The notes under the pieces are model-generated. The model was given only the letters and a program-made list of their open reading frames with translations, did not search any database and was not told where the DNA came from. Source: Pseudomonas denitrificans (nom. rej.) (lineage in GTDB: Bacteria > Pseudomonadota > Gammaproteobacteria > Pseudomonadales > Pseudomonadaceae). From it: 64,000 bases of DNA. The first letter of the stretch is position 1. Each line of letters starts with the position of its first letter. Position numbers and translations under genes: made by a program. The stretch is taken from positions 4,874,501-4,938,500 of the forward strand of contig NZ_CP043626.1 of assembly GCF_008807415.1 (NCBI RefSeq), read 5' to 3'. Of this stretch, positions 38,837 to 47,896 are shown one piece after another.

Positions 38837-39886
38837 ATGACCAGCGCGATCACCATCGAGCGGATATGCATGGAGTTCGGTACACCCGGACAAGGCCTCA
38901 AGGCCCTGGACGACGTGTCACTGGAAATCCGCGCCAACGAGTTCTTCACCCTCCTCGGCCCATCGGGCTGCGGCAAGACCACCTTGCTGCGACTGATCGC
39001 CGGCTTCGAACAACCCTCCTCCGGCAGCATTCGCCTTTACGGCGACGCGATGGAAGGCCTCCCGCCCTTCCGCCGCCCGGTCAATACCGTCTTCCAGAGC
39101 TACGCCCTGTTCCCCCACATGACGGTGGCGGAGAACATCGCCTTCGGCCTGGAAATGCAGGGCAAGCAGCGCAGCGACATCGACGCCACCGTGCAGAAGA
39201 TGCTCGACCTGGTGCGCCTGCCCGACGTCGGCAAGCGCCGCGCCGACCAGCTCTCCGGCGGCCAGCAACAGCGCATCGCCCTGGCCCGCGCCCTGGCCAG
39301 CCGACCCAAGGTACTGCTGCTCGACGAATCGCTTTCCGCGCTGGACCTCAAGCTGCGCAAGGAAATGCAGATCGAGCTCAAGCGCCTGCAGCACGAGACC
39401 GGCATCACCTTCATCTTCGTCACCCATGACCAGGAAGAAGCGCTGACCATGTCCGACCGCATCGCGGTGATGAGTCGCGGCAAGGTCATGCAGATCGGCA
39501 CGCCCACCGAGATCTACGAGGCGCCGGTCAATCGCCTGGTGGCCGACTTCATCGGCGAGACCAACTTCCTCGAAGGCGAATCCAGCGGTGACAGCGTGCG
39601 CCTGGCGGACGGCCAGCTGCTGCCGGCCGCCACCACCCTGCCCGGCAAGGTAACCCTGGCGATCCGCCCGGAGCGCACCGAGCTTGCGCAGGATGGCCAG
39701 CTCGAAGGCGTGGTCGAGAACATCGTCTACGTCGGCACCGACACCGTGTACCACCTCAATGTCGCCGGTCAGGGCGGCTTCCGGGTCCGTCAGCAGAACC
39801 GCGACGGCGCCCTTTCCACCCACGCGCCCGGCGCGCGGGTGCGGGTCCGCATTCCCGCCACCGCCATCCGGGTGCTGGCCGAATGA
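38837..39886 (+). CDS. Polyamine-type ABC transporter ATP-binding protein
   Basis: This 349-residue PotA-like subunit powers uptake across the inner membrane. Walker A is Gly-Pro-Ser-Gly-Cys-Gly-Lys-Thr-Thr near residue 45. The signature is Leu-Ser-Gly-Gly-Gln-Gln-Gln-Arg near 140. Walker B is Val-Leu-Leu-Leu-Asp-Glu, with Ser in place of the usual Pro after it. A C-terminal TOBE domain (about 270-345) is present. It is the first gene of a four-gene operon and overlaps the next gene by 4 bases. It corresponds to PA0326. Confidence 0.93.
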   Translation: MTSAITIERICMEFGTPGQGLKALDDVSLEIRANEFFTLLGPSGCGKTTLLRLIAGFEQPSSGSIRLYGDAMEGLPPFRRPVNTVFQSYALFPHMTVAENIAFGLEMQGKQRSDIDATVQKMLDLVRLPDVGKRRADQLSGGQQQRIALARALASRPKVLLLDESLSALDLKLRKEMQIELKRLQHETGITFIFVTHDQEEALTMSDRIAVMSRGKVMQIGTPTEIYEAPVNRLVADFIGETNFLEGESSGDSVRLADGQLLPAATTLPGKVTLAIRPERTELAQDGQLEGVVENIVYVGTDTVYHLNVAGQGGFRVRQQNRDGALSTHAPGARVRVRIPATAIRVLAE

Positions 39887-40797
39887 GTACACTGCGCGCA
39901 CTGGCGGAACGAAAGTCGCTGTTCAATCGCCTGGCCCTGACCAGCCCGGCAATGATCATGCTGGTGGTGTTCCTCGTCCTGCCGCTGGGCATCATGTTCG
40001 CCGTGTCGATCCAGGCACCGGGGGACTACGGCGGCGTGAAATGGGGCCAGCACACCGTCGAGGCCTACATCAACTTCCTCTGGGAACGCGACCTGGACGA
40101 CAGCCTGGCCTTCAACGCCGACTACCTGGGCATCTTCCAGCGCTCGTTCTGGCTGTCGATCCTGACCACCCTGGGCTGCGTGCTGATCGGCTTCCCCACC
40201 GCACTGTACCTGGCGCTGCAGGACGAACGCCGGCGCAACCTGCTGCTGTTCCTGGTCACGGTGCCGTTCTGGACCAACCTGCTGGTGCGGGTCTACGCCT
40301 GGATGCTGCTGCTGCGCAACGGCGGGCTGATCGACGAGGGCCTGCACGGGCTGGGCTTCTCGGACGCCTCCCTGGGCATCCTCTACACCGATAACGCGGT
40401 GATCATCGGCCTGCTCTACACCTACCTGCCGTTCATGGTCCTGCCCATCTACACCAGCCTGGAGAAGATGGACTGGCGCCTGGTGGAAGCGGCCTTCGAC
40501 CTGGGCGCCAACCGCTGGAAGGCCCTCAAGCGGATCATCATCCCGCTGGCCATGCCCGGCATCGTCGCCGGCTGCATCCTGGTGTTCATCCCTTCGCTGG
40601 GCAGCTACATCATCCCCGAGCTGCTCGGGGGCGGTAAGTCGCTGATGATCGGCAACCTGATCCAGCTGCAGTTCGGCACGGCACACAACTGGCCGTTCGG
40701 CGCGGCGCTATCCTTCGCCCTGCTGGCCTTCGTGCTGCTGGCGATGATGATCTACAGCATGCGATTCAAACAGGGCGCGTCGGGAGGTCATCCATGA
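39883..40797 (+). CDS. Polyamine-type ABC transporter permease (PotB-like)
   Basis: A 304-residue inner-membrane permease with six membrane segments. The EAA loop that contacts the ATPase reads Glu-Ala-Ala-Phe-Asp-Leu-Gly-Ala-Asn, near residue 205. It begins inside the ATPase stop codon and overlaps the next permease by 4 bases, so the subunits are translated together. The [12 protein letters not shown] segment is typical of PotB-type subunits. Confidence 0.92.
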   Translation: MSTLRALAERKSLFNRLALTSPAMIMLVVFLVLPLGIMFAVSIQAPGDYGGVKWGQHTVEAYINFLWERDLDDSLAFNADYLGIFQRSFWLSILTTLGCVLIGFPTALYLALQDERRRNLLLFLVTVPFWTNLLVRVYAWMLLLRNGGLIDEGLHGLGFSDASLGILYTDNAVIIGLLYTYLPFMVLPIYTSLEKMDWRLVEAAFDLGANRWKALKRIIIPLAMPGIVAGCILVFIPSLGSYIIPELLGGGKSLMIGNLIQLQFGTAHNWPFGAALSFALLAFVLLAMMIYSMRFKQGASGGHP

Positions 40798-41582
40798 AGT
40801 CGGCCAACCCGCTCTGGCGGTTCACCGGGGTCCGGCCCGCCGCCTGGCTGTTCTTCGCCTTCCTCTACATCCCGATCTTCGTGCTGGTGGTGCTGAGCTT
40901 CAACAGCGGCCAGTCGGCGACGCTGTGGGAAAGCTTCAGCCTGAAATGGTACTCGGTGGTGGCGGACGACCCGGAGATCCTTCGCGCCGCGAAGAACTCG
41001 CTGATCGTTGCCACCCTGGCCACCGTCGTCGCCACCACCCTGGCCACGCTCGCCGCGCTGGGCATGCGCGGTCGCTCGTTCCGCGGGCAGACGCTGATGA
41101 GTGGCGTGCTGGGCCTGCCGCTGCTGGTGCCGGAGATCGTCACCGCGGTGGCGACCCTGATGTTCTTCGCCTTCATCGGTCTGAAGCTGTCGCTGTTCAC
41201 CATCCTGCTGGCGCACATCGTGTTCTGCATTCCCTTCGCCTACCTGCCGATCCGCGCCCGCCTCGAAGGCATGGACCCCAGGCTGGCCGAAGCGGCGGCG
41301 GACCTCTATGCCTCGCCGTGGAAGACCTTCTGGAAGGTGACCTTCCCACTGCTGACACCCGGGATCGTGTCGGGGGCGATGCTGGCATTCATCATCTCCA
41401 TGGACGACTTCGTCATCACCTACTTCGTCGCCGGCGCCGGGGCCACCACCCTGCCGGTGTACATCTTCAGCTCCATCCGAATGGGGATTTCCCCGAAGAT
41501 CAACGCCATATCTTCAATAATACTGTTGATTTCCATCGCGTTCGTTGCGTTGTCGTACTACGTCGGCCAGCGTCGCCGCTGA
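40794..41582 (+). CDS. Polyamine-type ABC transporter permease (PotC-like)
   Basis: A 262-residue permease with six membrane segments and the EAA loop Glu-Ala-Ala-Ala-Asp-Leu-Tyr-Ala-Ser near residue 165. The Ser-Met-Asp-Asp-Phe-Val-Ile-Thr-Tyr-Phe segment is the PotC hallmark and also occurs, as Ser-Leu-Asp-Asp-Leu-Val, in SpuH in this window. It pairs with the preceding permease as a heterodimer. Confidence 0.92.
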   Translation: MKSANPLWRFTGVRPAAWLFFAFLYIPIFVLVVLSFNSGQSATLWESFSLKWYSVVADDPEILRAAKNSLIVATLATVVATTLATLAALGMRGRSFRGQTLMSGVLGLPLLVPEIVTAVATLMFFAFIGLKLSLFTILLAHIVFCIPFAYLPIRARLEGMDPRLAEAAADLYASPWKTFWKVTFPLLTPGIVSGAMLAFIISMDDFVITYFVAGAGATTLPVYIFSSIRMGISPKINAISSIILLISIAFVALSYYVGQRRR

Positions 41583-41625
41583 CCTCCTGCCGCCAAACAA
41601 AACAACATTGCAAGGAGCTTCACCG

Positions 41626-42675
41626 ATGAAATTCCGCCGTACCCCCATCGCCCGCGCGCTCGTCGCCGCCAGCCTGTTGCTGGCCGGCAGCGCCCATGCC
41701 GACGGCACCCTGCACTTCGCCAACTGGTCCGACTACTTCCCGCCGGAACTGCTGAAGAAGTTCGAGAAGGACACCGGCATCCACGCCACCCTGGACTCCT
41801 ACGACAGCAACGAAACCCTGCTGGCCAAGCTCAAGGCCGGCGGCGGCGCCTACGACGTGGTCGTGCCGTCGGACAGCTTCATCGAGATCTTCGTCAAGGA
41901 AGGCCTGCTGCAGAAGCTCGACAAGTCGCAGCTGCCGAACCTGGCGAACCTGAAGGACAAGTTCAAGACCCTGACCTACGACCCGGGCCACGACTACTCC
42001 GTGCCCTACCTGTGGGGCACCACCGGCTACAGCTACGACAGCGCCAAGGTTCCCGGCGGCAAGCTGGACGAGAGCTGGAAGCCGTTCTTCGAGCCGCCGG
42101 CCGAGCTGAAAGGCAAGGTGGTGGCGCTCAACTCCATCGAAGAACTGTACGCCCCGGCGTCCTACTACCTGGGCATCGACGAGTGCACCGAGGACCCGAA
42201 AGAGGCGGCGAAGATCCAGGACCTGCTGCTCAAGCAGAAACCGATGCTGGCCATGTACAACAGCGACGGCACCATCGAGCGCATGGCCGCCGGCGAAGTC
42301 TCCATGCACCAGCAATGGAACGGCGCCTTCCACCGCGCCCACGCCCAGCGCGCCAGCCTGGTCTACGTCTATCCCAAGGAAGGCGTGCGCCTGTTCATCG
42401 ACAACCTGACCATTCCCAAGGACGCCACCAACATCAAGGAGGCCCACGCCTTCCTGAACTGGATGATGCAGCCTGAGAACATCGCCCTGGCCTCCAACTT
42501 CGCCAAGTACAACAACGCGATCGAAGGCTCGGACAAGTACATGGACAAGGAGCTGTTCGACGACCCGGCGATCAACACCCCGGCGGACAAGCTGGATCGC
42601 CTGAAGCCCTTCAAGCTGTGCTCGCCCAAGGCGCTGCAGCTGCGCTCCAAGGTCTGGACCAAGCTGAAGAAATGA
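41626..42675 (+). CDS. Polyamine-type periplasmic substrate-binding protein
   Basis: A 349-residue PotD/SpuD-like protein with a Sec signal peptide cut after Ala-His-Ala (about residue 25). The mature start, Leu-His-Phe-Ala-Asn-Trp-Ser-Asp-Tyr, is shared by the family. Aromatic and acidic residues such as Trp-Gly-Thr-Thr-Gly-Tyr and Ser-Asp-Ser-Phe line a polyamine-like pocket. Two cysteines (Gly-Ile-Asp-Glu-Cys-Thr and Leu-Cys-Ser) could form a disulfide. The preferred ligand cannot be stated. Start chosen at the ATG with AAGGAG upstream; last gene of the operon. Confidence 0.92.
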   Translation: MKFRRTPIARALVAASLLLAGSAHADGTLHFANWSDYFPPELLKKFEKDTGIHATLDSYDSNETLLAKLKAGGGAYDVVVPSDSFIEIFVKEGLLQKLDKSQLPNLANLKDKFKTLTYDPGHDYSVPYLWGTTGYSYDSAKVPGGKLDESWKPFFEPPAELKGKVVALNSIEELYAPASYYLGIDECTEDPKEAAKIQDLLLKQKPMLAMYNSDGTIERMAAGEVSMHQQWNGAFHRAHAQRASLVYVYPKEGVRLFIDNLTIPKDATNIKEAHAFLNWMMQPENIALASNFAKYNNAIEGSDKYMDKELFDDPAINTPADKLDRLKPFKLCSPKALQLRSKVWTKLKK

Positions 42676-42684
42676 CCCACAGGT

Positions 42685-42712
42685 CACCCGGCGCGGCGGT
42701 GCGCGCCGGGTG
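42685..42712 (+). terminator. Hairpin after the polyamine ABC operon
   Basis: CACCCGGCGC and GCGCCGGGTG, 10 bases past the stop codon. The stem is strong but no T run follows. Confidence 0.6.
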
Positions 42713-43062
42713 GCTCTGACAGCCAATTTGGCCATTTCGATCCCTTTTTGACCCTTTGCAGGGTTCTGCCCGGCACCCTCGGTTGCTAGAGTCGGGCGGC
42801 TCGCGCTGGGAGCGGCTGGAAAGGCGGCCAGCCCTTGCCCCATCACAGATGGCGCAAGGATTTCCCGAGGGAACGCGAGCGCGTTATCCACAAGAACAAA
42901 TGCCCCGAGAACGCCCATGACCAGCTTTTGCGTCACCCTGCAGCAAACACCCTCATTCCTCGCGCGTCGTCAGCGCTGCGGCTGAGCCGTAGTCGACGAC
43001 ATCAGGACGGCCACCGAACGCCGCCCGCCCGCAAGATCACATAAAAATCGCGAGGAATCCCC
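42713..43062 (+). other. Long untranslated gap before the APC permease
   Basis: About 350 bases without a convincing gene. It contains a small palindrome ACCCT-TTGC-AGGGT (42751-42764) and a near-match to a sigma-54 promoter around 42771-42786 with one base too many between the GG and GC elements. A 23-codon ORF at 42849-42920 has no ribosome site. The permease ribosome site GAGGAA is near 43050. Confidence 0.4.
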
Positions 43063-44460
43063 ATGGCCAGCCAACACAGCGCCAGCACCACACGCACTCC
43101 ACAGAGCACCCAACAGGGCACCCCGGCCAACGCCGACGCCCGCCTGAAACGCGTCCTCGGCCTGCCCGCCCTGGTCTTCTTCGGCCTGGTCTACATGGTC
43201 CCGCTGACCATGTTCACCACCTACGGCGTGGTCACCGAAATGACCGGCGGCCGTACCGCCACCGCCTACCTGATCACCCTGCTGGCGATGCTGTTCACCG
43301 CAGCGTCCTACAGCTTCATGGTGCGCAAGTACCCGATTTCCGGCTCCGCGTACTCCTACACCAGCCTGAGCTTCGGCCCGGTGGTCGGCTTCCTGTCCGG
43401 CTGGTCGCTGCTGCTCGACTACCTGTTCCTGCCGATGATCAACTACCTGCTCATCGGCCTGTTCATGAACATCGCCTTCCCGGAAATCCCGGCCTGGATG
43501 TTCGTGGTCGCCTCCATCGCCCTGGTCACCGTGCTCAACGTGGTCGGCATCAGCCAGGTCGCCGGCATGAGCAACGTCATCGTCGGCGCGCAGCTGGTGT
43601 TCATCGTGGTGTTCGTGGTCATGTCGATCAAGAGCCTGGCCGGCGGCGCCGCGATCGACTTCTCCCTGCCCTTCATCGGTGACGGCACCCAGCCCGGCTT
43701 CGCCCCGCTGATGGCCGGCGCCGCCGTGCTGTGCCTGTCGTTCCTGGGCTTCGACGCGGTCTCGACCATGGCCGAGGAAACCCGCGACGCGCGCCGCGAC
43801 ATCCCCCGCGCGATCATCATCACCACCGTCATCGCCGGCCTGATGTTCACCCTGCTGGCAATCATCAGCCAGCTGGTATTCCCCGGCAGCGTGTTCCAGA
43901 ACGCCGACTCGGCGGCCAACGAAGTGATGCTCAAGGCCGGTGGCCAGTTCCTCGGCAACTTCTTCACCTCCGCCTACATCGCCGGCTGCATCGGCTCGGC
44001 GCTGGCATCCCAGGCTTCGGTGTCGCGCATCATCTTCACCATGGGCCGTGACGGCATCCTGCCGCGCAGCCTGTTCGGTGTCCTGCACGCGCGCTTCCAG
44101 ACCCCGGTCGTGGCGATCCTGGTGGTCTCCGCCGTGTCCCTGCTGGCGGTCGTGCTGGACCTGACCACCCTCGCCTCGATGATCAGCTTCGGCGCGCTGG
44201 TGGCCTTCTCCGTGGTCAACCTGGCGGTGATCCGCACCTACCTGGGCGTCGAGCGCCGCCGCGGCGCGAAGAACGTCCTGCTGTACGGAGCGATTCCGTT
44301 CATCGGCCTGTGCCTGACCCTGTGGCTGTGGACCAGCCTCTCGCAGCTGACGCTGGTCGTCGGCCTGAGCTGGTTCGCAGTCGGCTTCGCTTACCTGGCG
44401 GTGCATACCGGCGGCTTCCGTCGCAAGGCACCGAGTGTGAATTTCGAGGAAAACGCCTGA
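43063..44460 (+). CDS. APC-family amino acid/polyamine permease
   Basis: A 465-residue, twelve-helix transporter. Helix 1 starts at about residue 35 with Gly-Leu-Pro-Ala-Leu-Val-Phe-Phe-Gly-Leu. The Ser-Ala-Tyr-Ser-Tyr segment and the Leu-Gly-Phe-Asp-Ala-Val-Ser-Thr-Met-Ala-Glu-Glu-Thr segment are APC family features; the latter lines the substrate site in helix 6. It stands between the polyamine ABC operon and the acetylpolyamine deacetylase aphB, so a polyamine or related amine is the likely substrate. aphB follows after 54 bases and may share the transcript. Confidence 0.88.
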   Translation: MASQHSASTTRTPQSTQQGTPANADARLKRVLGLPALVFFGLVYMVPLTMFTTYGVVTEMTGGRTATAYLITLLAMLFTAASYSFMVRKYPISGSAYSYTSLSFGPVVGFLSGWSLLLDYLFLPMINYLLIGLFMNIAFPEIPAWMFVVASIALVTVLNVVGISQVAGMSNVIVGAQLVFIVVFVVMSIKSLAGGAAIDFSLPFIGDGTQPGFAPLMAGAAVLCLSFLGFDAVSTMAEETRDARRDIPRAIIITTVIAGLMFTLLAIISQLVFPGSVFQNADSAANEVMLKAGGQFLGNFFTSAYIAGCIGSALASQASVSRIIFTMGRDGILPRSLFGVLHARFQTPVVAILVVSAVSLLAVVLDLTTLASMISFGALVAFSVVNLAVIRTYLGVERRRGAKNVLLYGAIPFIGLCLTLWLWTSLSQLTLVVGLSWFAVGFAYLAVHTGGFRRKAPSVNFEENA

Positions 44461-44514
44461 CGGCAGAGCTACTAGAACCCAACGGGCGCCCGGAGGCGCC
44501 CTCAGGAGCGCGTG

Positions 44515-45546
44515 ATGTTGACGATCTATACCGACGACCATCGCTTGCACCACGGTCAGCACGAGCTGATCGGCGGCCAGTTCACCCCCTGCTTCGAAAA
44601 GCCCAGCCGCGCCGACATGGTGCTGGACCGGGCCAAGGCGGTGAAACTGGGCGACATCCAGGCCCCGCGGGACTTCGGCCTGGAACCCATCCTGAGGGTG
44701 CACAGCGAAGGCTTCGTGCGGTTCTTGCAGCACGCCTGGCGTGACTGGCTGGCCACCGGCCGGACCCACGACATGCTGCCGATCTGCTGGCCTACCCGCC
44801 GCCTGCGGCAGAAGGAACCGGACAGCATCGACGGCCGGCTGGGTTACTACAGCCTGGACGCTGGCGCGCCGATCACCGCCGGCACCTGGCAGGCGGTGCT
44901 CAGCTCGGTGAACGTGGCGATGACCGGCCAGGCCGAACTGGCCAAGGGCGCGCGCTCGGTGTTCTCGCTGTGCCGCCCGCCGGGTCACCACGCCTCGGCG
45001 GACTTCATGGGCGGCTACTGCTTCTTCAACAATGCGGCCATCGCCGCCCAGTCGATCCTCGACCAGGGCGCCAACCGCGTGGCCATCCTCGACGTCGACT
45101 ACCACCACGGCAACGGTACCCAGGACATCTTCTACGACCGCGCCGACGTGCTGTTCACCTCGATCCACGGCGACCCGCGCTTCGAGTACCCCTACTTCCT
45201 CGGCTACGCCGACGAGAAGGGCCAGGGCGTGGGCGAAGGCTTCAACTTCAACTATCCACTGGCCTCGGGCAGCGACTGGTCGGTGTGGAGCCTGGCGCTG
45301 CAGGCGGCGATCCGGCAGATCTCGGCGTACAAGCCGGACGTGCTGATCGTGTCGCTGGGCGTGGATACCTACAAGGAAGACCCGATCTCCCAGTTCAAGC
45401 TGGACAGCCCGGACTATCTGCGCATGGGCGAAGCCATCGGCAAGCTGGGCCTACCGACCCTGTTCGTGATGGAGGGCGGTTACGCGGTGGAAGAGATCGG
45501 CATCAACGCGATCAACGTGCTGCAGGGCTTCGAAAGCATCGGTTGA
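44515..45546 (+). CDS. aphB: Acetylpolyamine amidohydrolase (histone-deacetylase family)
   Basis: A 343-residue zinc hydrolase that removes acetyl groups from acetylated polyamines such as acetylcadaverine and acetylputrescine. HDAC features are all visible: Pro-Pro-Gly-His-His-Ala (catalytic His pair), Gly-Tyr-Cys-Phe-Phe-Asn-Asn, the zinc ligands in Leu-Asp-Val-Asp-Tyr-His-His-Gly-Asn-Gly-Thr-Gln and in Ser-Leu-Gly-Val-Asp-Thr-Tyr, and the catalytic Tyr in Glu-Gly-Gly-Tyr-Ala. The ATG at 44515 has AGGAG 7 bases before it; a GTG one codon earlier is less likely. P. aeruginosa PA0321 is the orthologue and was characterised biochemically. Confidence 0.93.
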   Translation: MLTIYTDDHRLHHGQHELIGGQFTPCFEKPSRADMVLDRAKAVKLGDIQAPRDFGLEPILRVHSEGFVRFLQHAWRDWLATGRTHDMLPICWPTRRLRQKEPDSIDGRLGYYSLDAGAPITAGTWQAVLSSVNVAMTGQAELAKGARSVFSLCRPPGHHASADFMGGYCFFNNAAIAAQSILDQGANRVAILDVDYHHGNGTQDIFYDRADVLFTSIHGDPRFEYPYFLGYADEKGQGVGEGFNFNYPLASGSDWSVWSLALQAAIRQISAYKPDVLIVSLGVDTYKEDPISQFKLDSPDYLRMGEAIGKLGLPTLFVMEGGYAVEEIGINAINVLQGFESIG

Positions 45547-45575
45547 CGCCGCTCCGGCGGAACGCTGAAAACAAG

Positions 45576-45607
45576 AAAGCCGCACCGGGATTCCCGGCGC
45601 GGCTTTT
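45576..45607. terminator. Bidirectional terminator between aphB and carO
   Basis: AAAGCCGC-A-CCGGG, loop ATT, then CCCGG-C-GCGGCTTTTT. It serves the convergent aphB and carO transcripts. Confidence 0.88.
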
Positions 45608-45621
45608 TCGTTGGAGCTGGA

Positions 45622-45999
45622 TTACTGGAGAACTTCCACGCGATCCACATCGATGTCGGTGGCCTTCAGCTTGTGATGGTCGACCTCGCCAGTCAGGCGC
45701 ACCTTGGTGTTCTCAGAGACAGCCGCGCCAGCGGGCCAATCATCGTTGTCGATCTCGACCTCGATGCTGCCGGTGGCATCCTTGAACTCGTAGTGTTCAC
45801 CGCCGATGCGCTTGGTGATCACGCCCTCCAGCACCACCGGGGTGTCGTCGTGGGCGGACTGCGCCCGCTTGACCGTGGTGACCTGGGCGGCTGCGGCAGC
45901 GGGCTTGGCGTCGCTGCCCGGACCGGTGTAGCCGGCAGCCAGGGTGATGGTGGAGAACAGGCCAGCGGCAGCGATCAGGGGGAGATGAGTCAGTTTCAT
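45622..45999 (-). CDS. carO: CarO: periplasmic OB-fold protein (YgiW/YdeI family)
   Basis: A 125-residue protein with a signal peptide (cut near residue 22) and a BOF/OB-fold domain (about 50-125): Val-Val-Leu-Glu-Gly-Val-Ile, Tyr-Glu-Phe-Lys-Asp-Ala-Thr-Gly-Ser-Ile, then Val-Arg-Leu-Thr-Gly-Glu-Val-Asp. In P. aeruginosa PA0320 (CarO) is induced by calcium through CarSR and helps keep intracellular calcium low. A three-part 11-base-period repeat upstream fits regulation by an OmpR-family protein. Its neighbour upstream is a carP paralogue. Confidence 0.87.
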   Translation of the reverse strand: MKLTHLPLIAAAGLFSTITLAAGYTGPGSDAKPAAAAAQVTTVKRAQSAHDDTPVVLEGVITKRIGGEHYEFKDATGSIEVEIDNDDWPAGAAVSENTKVRLTGEVDHHKLKATDIDVDRVEVLQ

Positions 46000-46059
46000 G
46001 GATGAGCCTCCTGGGGCGTTTTCGATGGGTTCAGCTTAGAACCGGTGGCTGAAACCAGC

Positions 46060-46086
46060 CTGAATCCGGACTTAACCCAACCTTAA
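46060..46086. promoter_or_regulatory. Candidate CarR box upstream of carO
   Basis: CTGAA (46060-46064), CTTAA (46071-46075) and CTTAA (46082-46086) repeat at exactly 11 bases. It lies about 60 bases upstream of the carO start. The first two units match the carP box at 37377-37392. Confidence 0.55.
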
Positions 46087-46117
46087 AGCCATCCGACCCG
46101 CACTCCCCCGCTCTGGA

Positions 46118-47035
46118 TCAATCTGTTTTGACGGTCGCCTCGCGCTTGAACACGTAGAACAGGTCCGGCTCGCTCACCATGTAAATGGTGCCCTGCTCGT
46201 CGATGGCCACGCCCTCGGCGCGCGGGATGCGGTCATCCAGGCCGTTGAGGCCGCCGAGCAGACTGATGAAGCTGATCGGCTCGCCCTTCTCGTCCAGCTC
46301 CAGCAGCAGGTGCGACTCCGCCGACAGCACCAGGGTATGGCCGGTGCGCGGGTCGATGCTCAGCGCCGACACGTTGGTCATCAGCAGGTCGCTGGGCAGG
46401 GGCTGCAGCGCACCGCTCAGGCTGGCCCCACCGTCGCTGGGCAGGCTGAACAGCGCCAGCGGATCACGCTCCTGGCCCAGCACCAGTCGATGCTGGCGAG
46501 GGTCCCAGGCGATGCCCTCGATACCCTTGTTCTTCTTGCCGCGCGGACCGAGGTCGAAGCTGGACAGCTTCGCGGTGCTCAGTTCGCGGGTCTGCGGGTC
46601 GACATGGAAGATGGTCAGGGAGTTCTGGCGTTCGTCGGTCACGGCAACATTGCCGTTCTCCAGTACCGCAACGCCCTCGGGGTTCGACATGCCCAGCAGC
46701 GGGATCACCCGCAGCACATCACCGGTAAGCGACAGCTCGGCCAGCAGCGGCTTCTTGCCGGTAACGGTGAACAGGGTGCGGGTCACCGGGTTGTAGGCCA
46801 GATCGGAGGTTTCCTGCCCCTCGAGGCCACCCTTGAGCGGCTTGGCCTGGATCACTGCACGGTATCCGGGCAGCCAGACGCTTTCCGAGCGCGCCTGAGC
46901 GCTGGTGTCCTGTTCACGCAGCCAGAGGCGCGCGCGGTCATCCCAGTGGAAGCGGGAGGTCAGGTAGCCGAGCACCACGAGGAGGAACAGCAGGGCCAGC
47001 AGCAGCCAGCGGGGACGAAGGATGGACATGGTCAT
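46118..47035 (-). CDS. SdiA-regulated-family beta-propeller protein (carP paralogue)
   Basis: A 305-residue protein with an N-terminal membrane anchor (about 9-25) and the same propeller type as CarP. Shared features are Ser-Val-Trp-Leu-Pro-Gly-Tyr-Arg near residue 50, Leu-Ala-Tyr-Asn-Pro-Val-Thr-Arg-Thr-Leu-Phe-Thr-Val-Thr, and the ending Tyr-Met-Val-Ser-Glu-Pro-Asp-Leu-Phe-Tyr-Val-Phe-Lys. It reads in the same direction as carO, which follows 118 bases later with its own putative box. A role in calcium response is suggested only by context. Confidence 0.85.
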   Translation of the reverse strand: MTMSILRPRWLLLALLFLLVVLGYLTSRFHWDDRARLWLREQDTSAQARSESVWLPGYRAVIQAKPLKGGLEGQETSDLAYNPVTRTLFTVTGKKPLLAELSLTGDVLRVIPLLGMSNPEGVAVLENGNVAVTDERQNSLTIFHVDPQTRELSTAKLSSFDLGPRGKKNKGIEGIAWDPRQHRLVLGQERDPLALFSLPSDGGASLSGALQPLPSDLLMTNVSALSIDPRTGHTLVLSAESHLLLELDEKGEPISFISLLGGLNGLDDRIPRAEGVAIDEQGTIYMVSEPDLFYVFKREATVKTD

Positions 47036-47119
47036 GACGACTCTTGTTGGTCAGCACGGCAAGGTGCCCCGCAACAAGCGAAGGCCGCACAAACGGCGGC
47101 CTTCGGCGGGACAACGGGG

Positions 47120-47785
47120 TTAAAGCACGCGGCTTTCGAATCGGCTGGCACCGGGAAGTTCCAGCACCACCTCACTGCCGCTCGTGAGCGGGCCGACGCC
47201 GACCGGGGTGCCGGTGGAGACCACGTCGCCCGGCTGCAGCGAGAAGTGCCCGCAGATGTGCTGGATCAGCGGCACGATGGGGTTGAGCATGTCGCGGCTG
47301 TTGCCGTCCTGGCGGACCTCGCCGTCGATCACCAGGCGGATGCCGATGTCGGTCGGGTCCGGGAAGTGGTCGGCGCTGACGAAGGGCGCCAGCACGAAGG
47401 CGCCGTCGAAGGACTTGGCCAGCTCCCAGGGCAGGCCCTTTTCCTTCAGCTTGGCCTGTACGTCACGCAGGGTCAGGTCCAGCGCCGGGGCGTAGCCGGA
47501 GATGGCATCCAGCACTTCCTCGGTGCTCGGCTTGCGCGACAGCGGCTTGCCGATCAGCACGGCGATTTCCGCCTCGTAGTGCACCGAGCCACGATCCTCC
47601 GGGATGGCAAAGCCGCCGGCCTGCGACACGGTGCAGGAGCCGGGCTTGATGAACAGCAGCGGCTCGGTCGGTACCGGGTTGTTCAGCTCCTTGGCGTGCT
47701 CCGCGTAGTTGCGGCCGACGCAGACCACCTTGCCCAGGGTGAAATGGATCGGGGTGCCATCGACGTACTGGTGCTGGTAACTCAT
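47120..47785 (-). CDS. Fumarylacetoacetate hydrolase (FAH) family protein
   Basis: A 221-residue FAH-fold enzyme. The metal ligands fall in His-Tyr-Glu-Ala-Glu-Ile-Ala-Val-Leu-Ile-Gly and in the Tyr-Ala-Pro-Ala-Leu-Asp-Leu-Thr segment, and Gly-Thr-Pro-Val-Gly-Val-Gly-Pro closes the active site. Such single-domain members act as acylpyruvases or oxaloacetate decarboxylases. The ATG at 47785 has AGGAG 7 bases upstream. It follows the D-2-hydroxyglutarate dehydrogenase gene, so it may help clear keto-acid by-products; this is inference. Confidence 0.88.
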   Translation of the reverse strand: MSYQHQYVDGTPIHFTLGKVVCVGRNYAEHAKELNNPVPTEPLLFIKPGSCTVSQAGGFAIPEDRGSVHYEAEIAVLIGKPLSRKPSTEEVLDAISGYAPALDLTLRDVQAKLKEKGLPWELAKSFDGAFVLAPFVSADHFPDPTDIGIRLVIDGEVRQDGNSRDMLNPIVPLIQHICGHFSLQPGDVVSTGTPVGVGPLTSGSEVVLELPGASRFESRVL

Positions 47786-47896
47786 GACCGACTCCTGACA
47801 ACGCATGGAAGAGATGATCCGCGCGGGGCTCGTGATCCCGCACGGTTGCCCGCGTCCTGCCGGCGTACGCGCCACTTCCCGTGACGCTGACGTGCG

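Noticed and set aside
42771..42786. Sigma-54 promoter before the APC permease
   Set aside because: GGCAC and TTGC are present but the GG and GC are 11 bases apart instead of 10, which is not tolerated by sigma-54 promoters.
42849..42920. Short Arg-containing upstream ORF (23 codons) before the APC permease
   Set aside because: No ribosome site, no cluster of one amino acid, and no pairing arms like those at argA.
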